A stretch of 8,424 bases of DNA from Candidatus Omnitrophota bacterium (GTDB lineage Bacteria; Omnitrophota; Gorgyraeia; 1-14-0-20-64-10), in NCBI GenBank assembly GCA_023248095.1, contig JAHFFF010000070.1, positions 1-8,424 on the forward strand, read 5' to 3'. Positions 7,432-8,424 of this stretch are shown piece after piece. Position 1 is the first letter of the stretch, and every line of letters begins with the position of its first letter. A program made the position numbers and the translations under genes. Under the pieces are notes generated by a model. The model made no database searches and was not told the DNA's origin. It saw only the letters and a list, made by a program, of their open reading frames with translations.

Positions 7432-7635
7432 TCAGCGGCCGTAGACGTCGTAGTTATAGCGTTCGAGGACGGCGCCAGTGGTGCTGGTATAGAAGTGATA
7501 GTAGGCGGTAGTGCTGCCGCGCTCGATGCGGATCGGTTCATCGATGCTGGGGCCGTAGGTGTACTTGGCGGTGGCTTTTCCGCTGGCATCCGTCTCGGCG
7601 ATGATCTGGTCGCCGTCGTAGAGGAAGCGAGTGGA
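7432..7635 (-). pseudogene. RHS/YD-repeat core fragment (decayed)
   Basis: On the - strand, 67 sense codons lie between an in-frame TAA (7636-7638) and a TGA (7432-7434). The peptide starts STRFLYDGDQIIAETDASG, continues KYTYGPSIDEPIRIERG and ends VLERYNYDVYGR. This is the signature of the C-terminal part of RHS/YD-repeat proteins (RFLYDGD..IAE, Y.YGP.IDEP, YYH, ERY.YD.YG). RHS proteins form a shell around a toxin tip and are thousands of bases long, so this is a remnant with no start codon of its own. The stretch between YYH and VLERY is too short: the usual DGLGSV..LT segment is missing, consistent with an in-frame internal deletion. It lies on the same strand as, and downstream of, the immunity-like gene, as displaced RHS pieces often do. 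The domain identity is clear; the history is inferred. Confidence 0.85.
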
Positions 7636-7661
7636 TTAGATTGTCAAAGAACTGAGACAAA

Positions 7662-7740
7662 GGGGACTTGTGCTATTTTGTGGAACGTGTCCCCGTGGAA
7701 CCTGGTACCGATTCCGCCAAGCATGGAAACGATTCCCATG
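7662..7740. repeat. REP-like element with inverted and direct repeats
   Basis: This non-coding segment has layered repeats. GGGGAC (7662-7667) pairs with GTCCCC (7689-7694) around a 21-base interior. GTGGAAC occurs twice as a direct repeat (7680-7686 and 7695-7701). A second hairpin, CATGGAAA/TTCCCATG, spans 7722-7740 with one imperfect pair. The GTGGAACGTGTCCCC word resembles short palindromic repeats that I recall scattered in environmental bacterial genomes near REP-associated transposases. No such transposase is in the window. Open frames across the segment look spurious. It sits exactly between the RHS relic and the immunity-like gene. Confidence 0.5.
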
Positions 7741-7807
7741 GTCAATCTTTTTGGCATACCCCCCCTCAGCGTTCGGTGTGCTCCGGGGCGTTCGACACAC
7801 AGGGTTT

Positions 7808-8194
7808 TCACATCGGCTCTCCGGTGTGTTCTGCAGGCCAGACTGTGATGCTTTTGTTTTCCGTGCAGTTTGCCAATGTCCCTGCCTCTGTAAACTTTGT
7901 TCCTGGCATGTGATGAACAAAATCTGAGAGTGCCAGCGCACCTTCCCATCCCAACGAAACGTCGTAGTACAAGGCTGGCTCCGTCTTTGCCTTGAATACC
8001 AGGAAATGATCGTCAAACCATGGGCCAGTGTCAGTAGTTCGGTACCCGATGCGTTCGATATCCGACCAGCGTAGAGACCAGGTCTCCTTATCTGACCAGT
8101 GCAAGGACCAAGCCCACCTGTCGCCCCGAACGACGCGGATCCTTTCTGCATCGAATTCAACCCGAATGCGAATAAAGCTAGAACCTCGTTTCAT
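7808..8194 (-). CDS. Probable immunity-type protein (uncharacterised family)
   Basis: The 128-residue product is soluble, with no signal peptide or membrane helix. It follows a pattern I recall in small uncharacterised bacterial proteins: an N-terminal strand (IRIRVEFDAERIRV, 8-21), a core LRWSDIERIGYRTTDTGPWFDD (41-62), a hydrophobic HFLVF, and a C-terminal LANCTENKSITVW (107-119). Members often sit beside toxin genes, so a role neutralising the protein encoded just upstream is likely but inferred. The start is taken at ATG 8194, the first codon before the conserved part. ATG 8212 in the same frame would add six residues. Neither has a clear ribosome site, which fits translational coupling, since the gene begins 17 nt inside the end of the glycine-zipper gene. 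Residues 29-48 contain an unusual ten-residue tandem duplication (WSLHWSDKE-T / WSLRWSDIE). Confidence 0.72.
   Translation of the reverse strand: MKRGSSFIRIRVEFDAERIRVVRGDRWAWSLHWSDKETWSLRWSDIERIGYRTTDTGPWFDDHFLVFKAKTEPALYYDVSLGWEGALALSDFVHHMPGTKFTEAGTLANCTENKSITVWPAEHTGEPM
8061..8120. repeat. Diverged 30-bp tandem duplication inside the immunity-like gene
   Basis: Two adjacent 30-base units, 8061-8090 and 8091-8120, share 19 of 30 positions by eye, including GACCAG and GGACCA-like blocks in the same register. Because 30 is a multiple of three, the duplication keeps the frame and gives the protein two consecutive WSLxWSDxE units. Only the second continues into the conserved IGYRTTDTGP core, so the first is probably the insertion. 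Confidence 0.6.
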
Positions 8195-8424
8195 GTGGCG
8201 TAGCAATGTCATAAAAAGTTTCAGCAACCTGTCCTCCAGCTGAACCACCGTAAACTGAGCCTACGATACCCCCTACGGTTGCGCCAATCACTGCGCCCGC
8301 CGGTCCACCAACAACCATTCCGATAGCCCCGCCAAATTCTGCACCAGCATTGCCACCAACAATGCCTCCCACTGTTCTTCCACCCGCACCGGCTACCGTC
8401 TGGAGCACCTGTCCCTGTGGCGCA
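8178..8424 (-). CDS. Glycine-zipper protein C-terminus, probable toxin tip (partial)
   Basis: This frame is open to the right edge, so its start lies outside the window. The visible 82 residues start APQGQVLQTV and end DIATPHETRF at TAG 8178-8180. About 55 residues are a dense glycine zipper with repeated GG.xGG and G...G spacing (GGIVGGNAG, GGAIG, GGPAGAVIG, GGIVGSVYGG), which usually forms packed membrane-inserting helices. Such zippers occur near the C-termini of RHS and other polymorphic toxins, and also in small outer-membrane lipoproteins. A GTG at 8406-8408 could start a short protein, but continued opening upstream and the overlapping immunity-like gene favour the end of a larger effector. 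The overlap with the next gene is 17 nt. Toxic function is not shown by the sequence. Confidence 0.6.
   Translation of the reverse strand, partial: APQGQVLQTVAGAGGRTVGGIVGGNAGAEFGGAIGMVVGGPAGAVIGATVGGIVGSVYGGSAGGQVAETFYDIATPHETRF

Noticed and set aside
7389..7589. 66-codon Ser/Ala/Pro-rich frame on the - strand over the RHS fragment
   Set aside because: It is a shifted frame of the RHS remnant. The RHS signature is in the other frame, and this peptide is low-complexity.
7636..8160. 174-codon - strand frame overlapping the immunity-like gene and the repeat
   Set aside because: It runs in a different frame across a gene with family-like sequence and across a non-coding repeat. The peptide has no domain-like pattern.
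1..8424. CRISPR array, tRNA or rRNA gene
   Set aside because: No regularly spaced direct repeats, cloverleaf-like segments or rRNA motifs were seen in any part of the window.

Overview
The window looks like a bacterial chromosome in which a compact division and cell-wall (dcw) operon runs into a lower-GC accessory stretch. The operon fills about the first 6.4 kb, all on the + strand: the last codons of ftsW, then murG, murC, murB, ddl, ftsQ and an ftsA-type gene. Gene order, GC-rich codon use and the wording of several motifs (GSHGKS in MurC, a GCIFKNP active-site loop in MurB) suggest a member of the PVC group, most likely Verrucomicrobiota. That placement is inference, because no rRNA or marker search was possible.

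The dcw genes are packed with no useful intergenic space. ATGA stop/start overlaps join murG-murC, murC-murB and murB-ddl. ddl and ftsQ overlap by 11 nt, and ftsQ and ftsA by 32 nt. Together they cover the cytoplasmic cell-wall steps (MurB, MurC and Ddl make precursor parts, MurG makes lipid II), the septal transglycosylase FtsW, and two divisome proteins (FtsQ, FtsA). The FtsA-type protein is full length and ends in a plausible membrane-targeting helix, but the key residues of its actin-family nucleotide site are largely replaced. ftsZ does not follow ftsA here.

From about 6410 to the right edge every coding signal is on the - strand, and base composition falls from GC-rich to mixed. Reading along the - strand from the right edge there are: the C-terminal end of a glycine-zipper protein that enters from outside the window; a small protein overlapping it by 17 nt that looks like an immunity protein; a short repeat with inverted repeats resembling REP-type elements; a broken fragment of an RHS/YD-repeat core; and an unrecognised four-helix membrane protein. 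The parsimonious reading is a decayed RHS/polymorphic-toxin locus with a surviving toxin-tip/immunity pair, inserted beside the dcw operon. The toxin identity and the immunity role are inferred.
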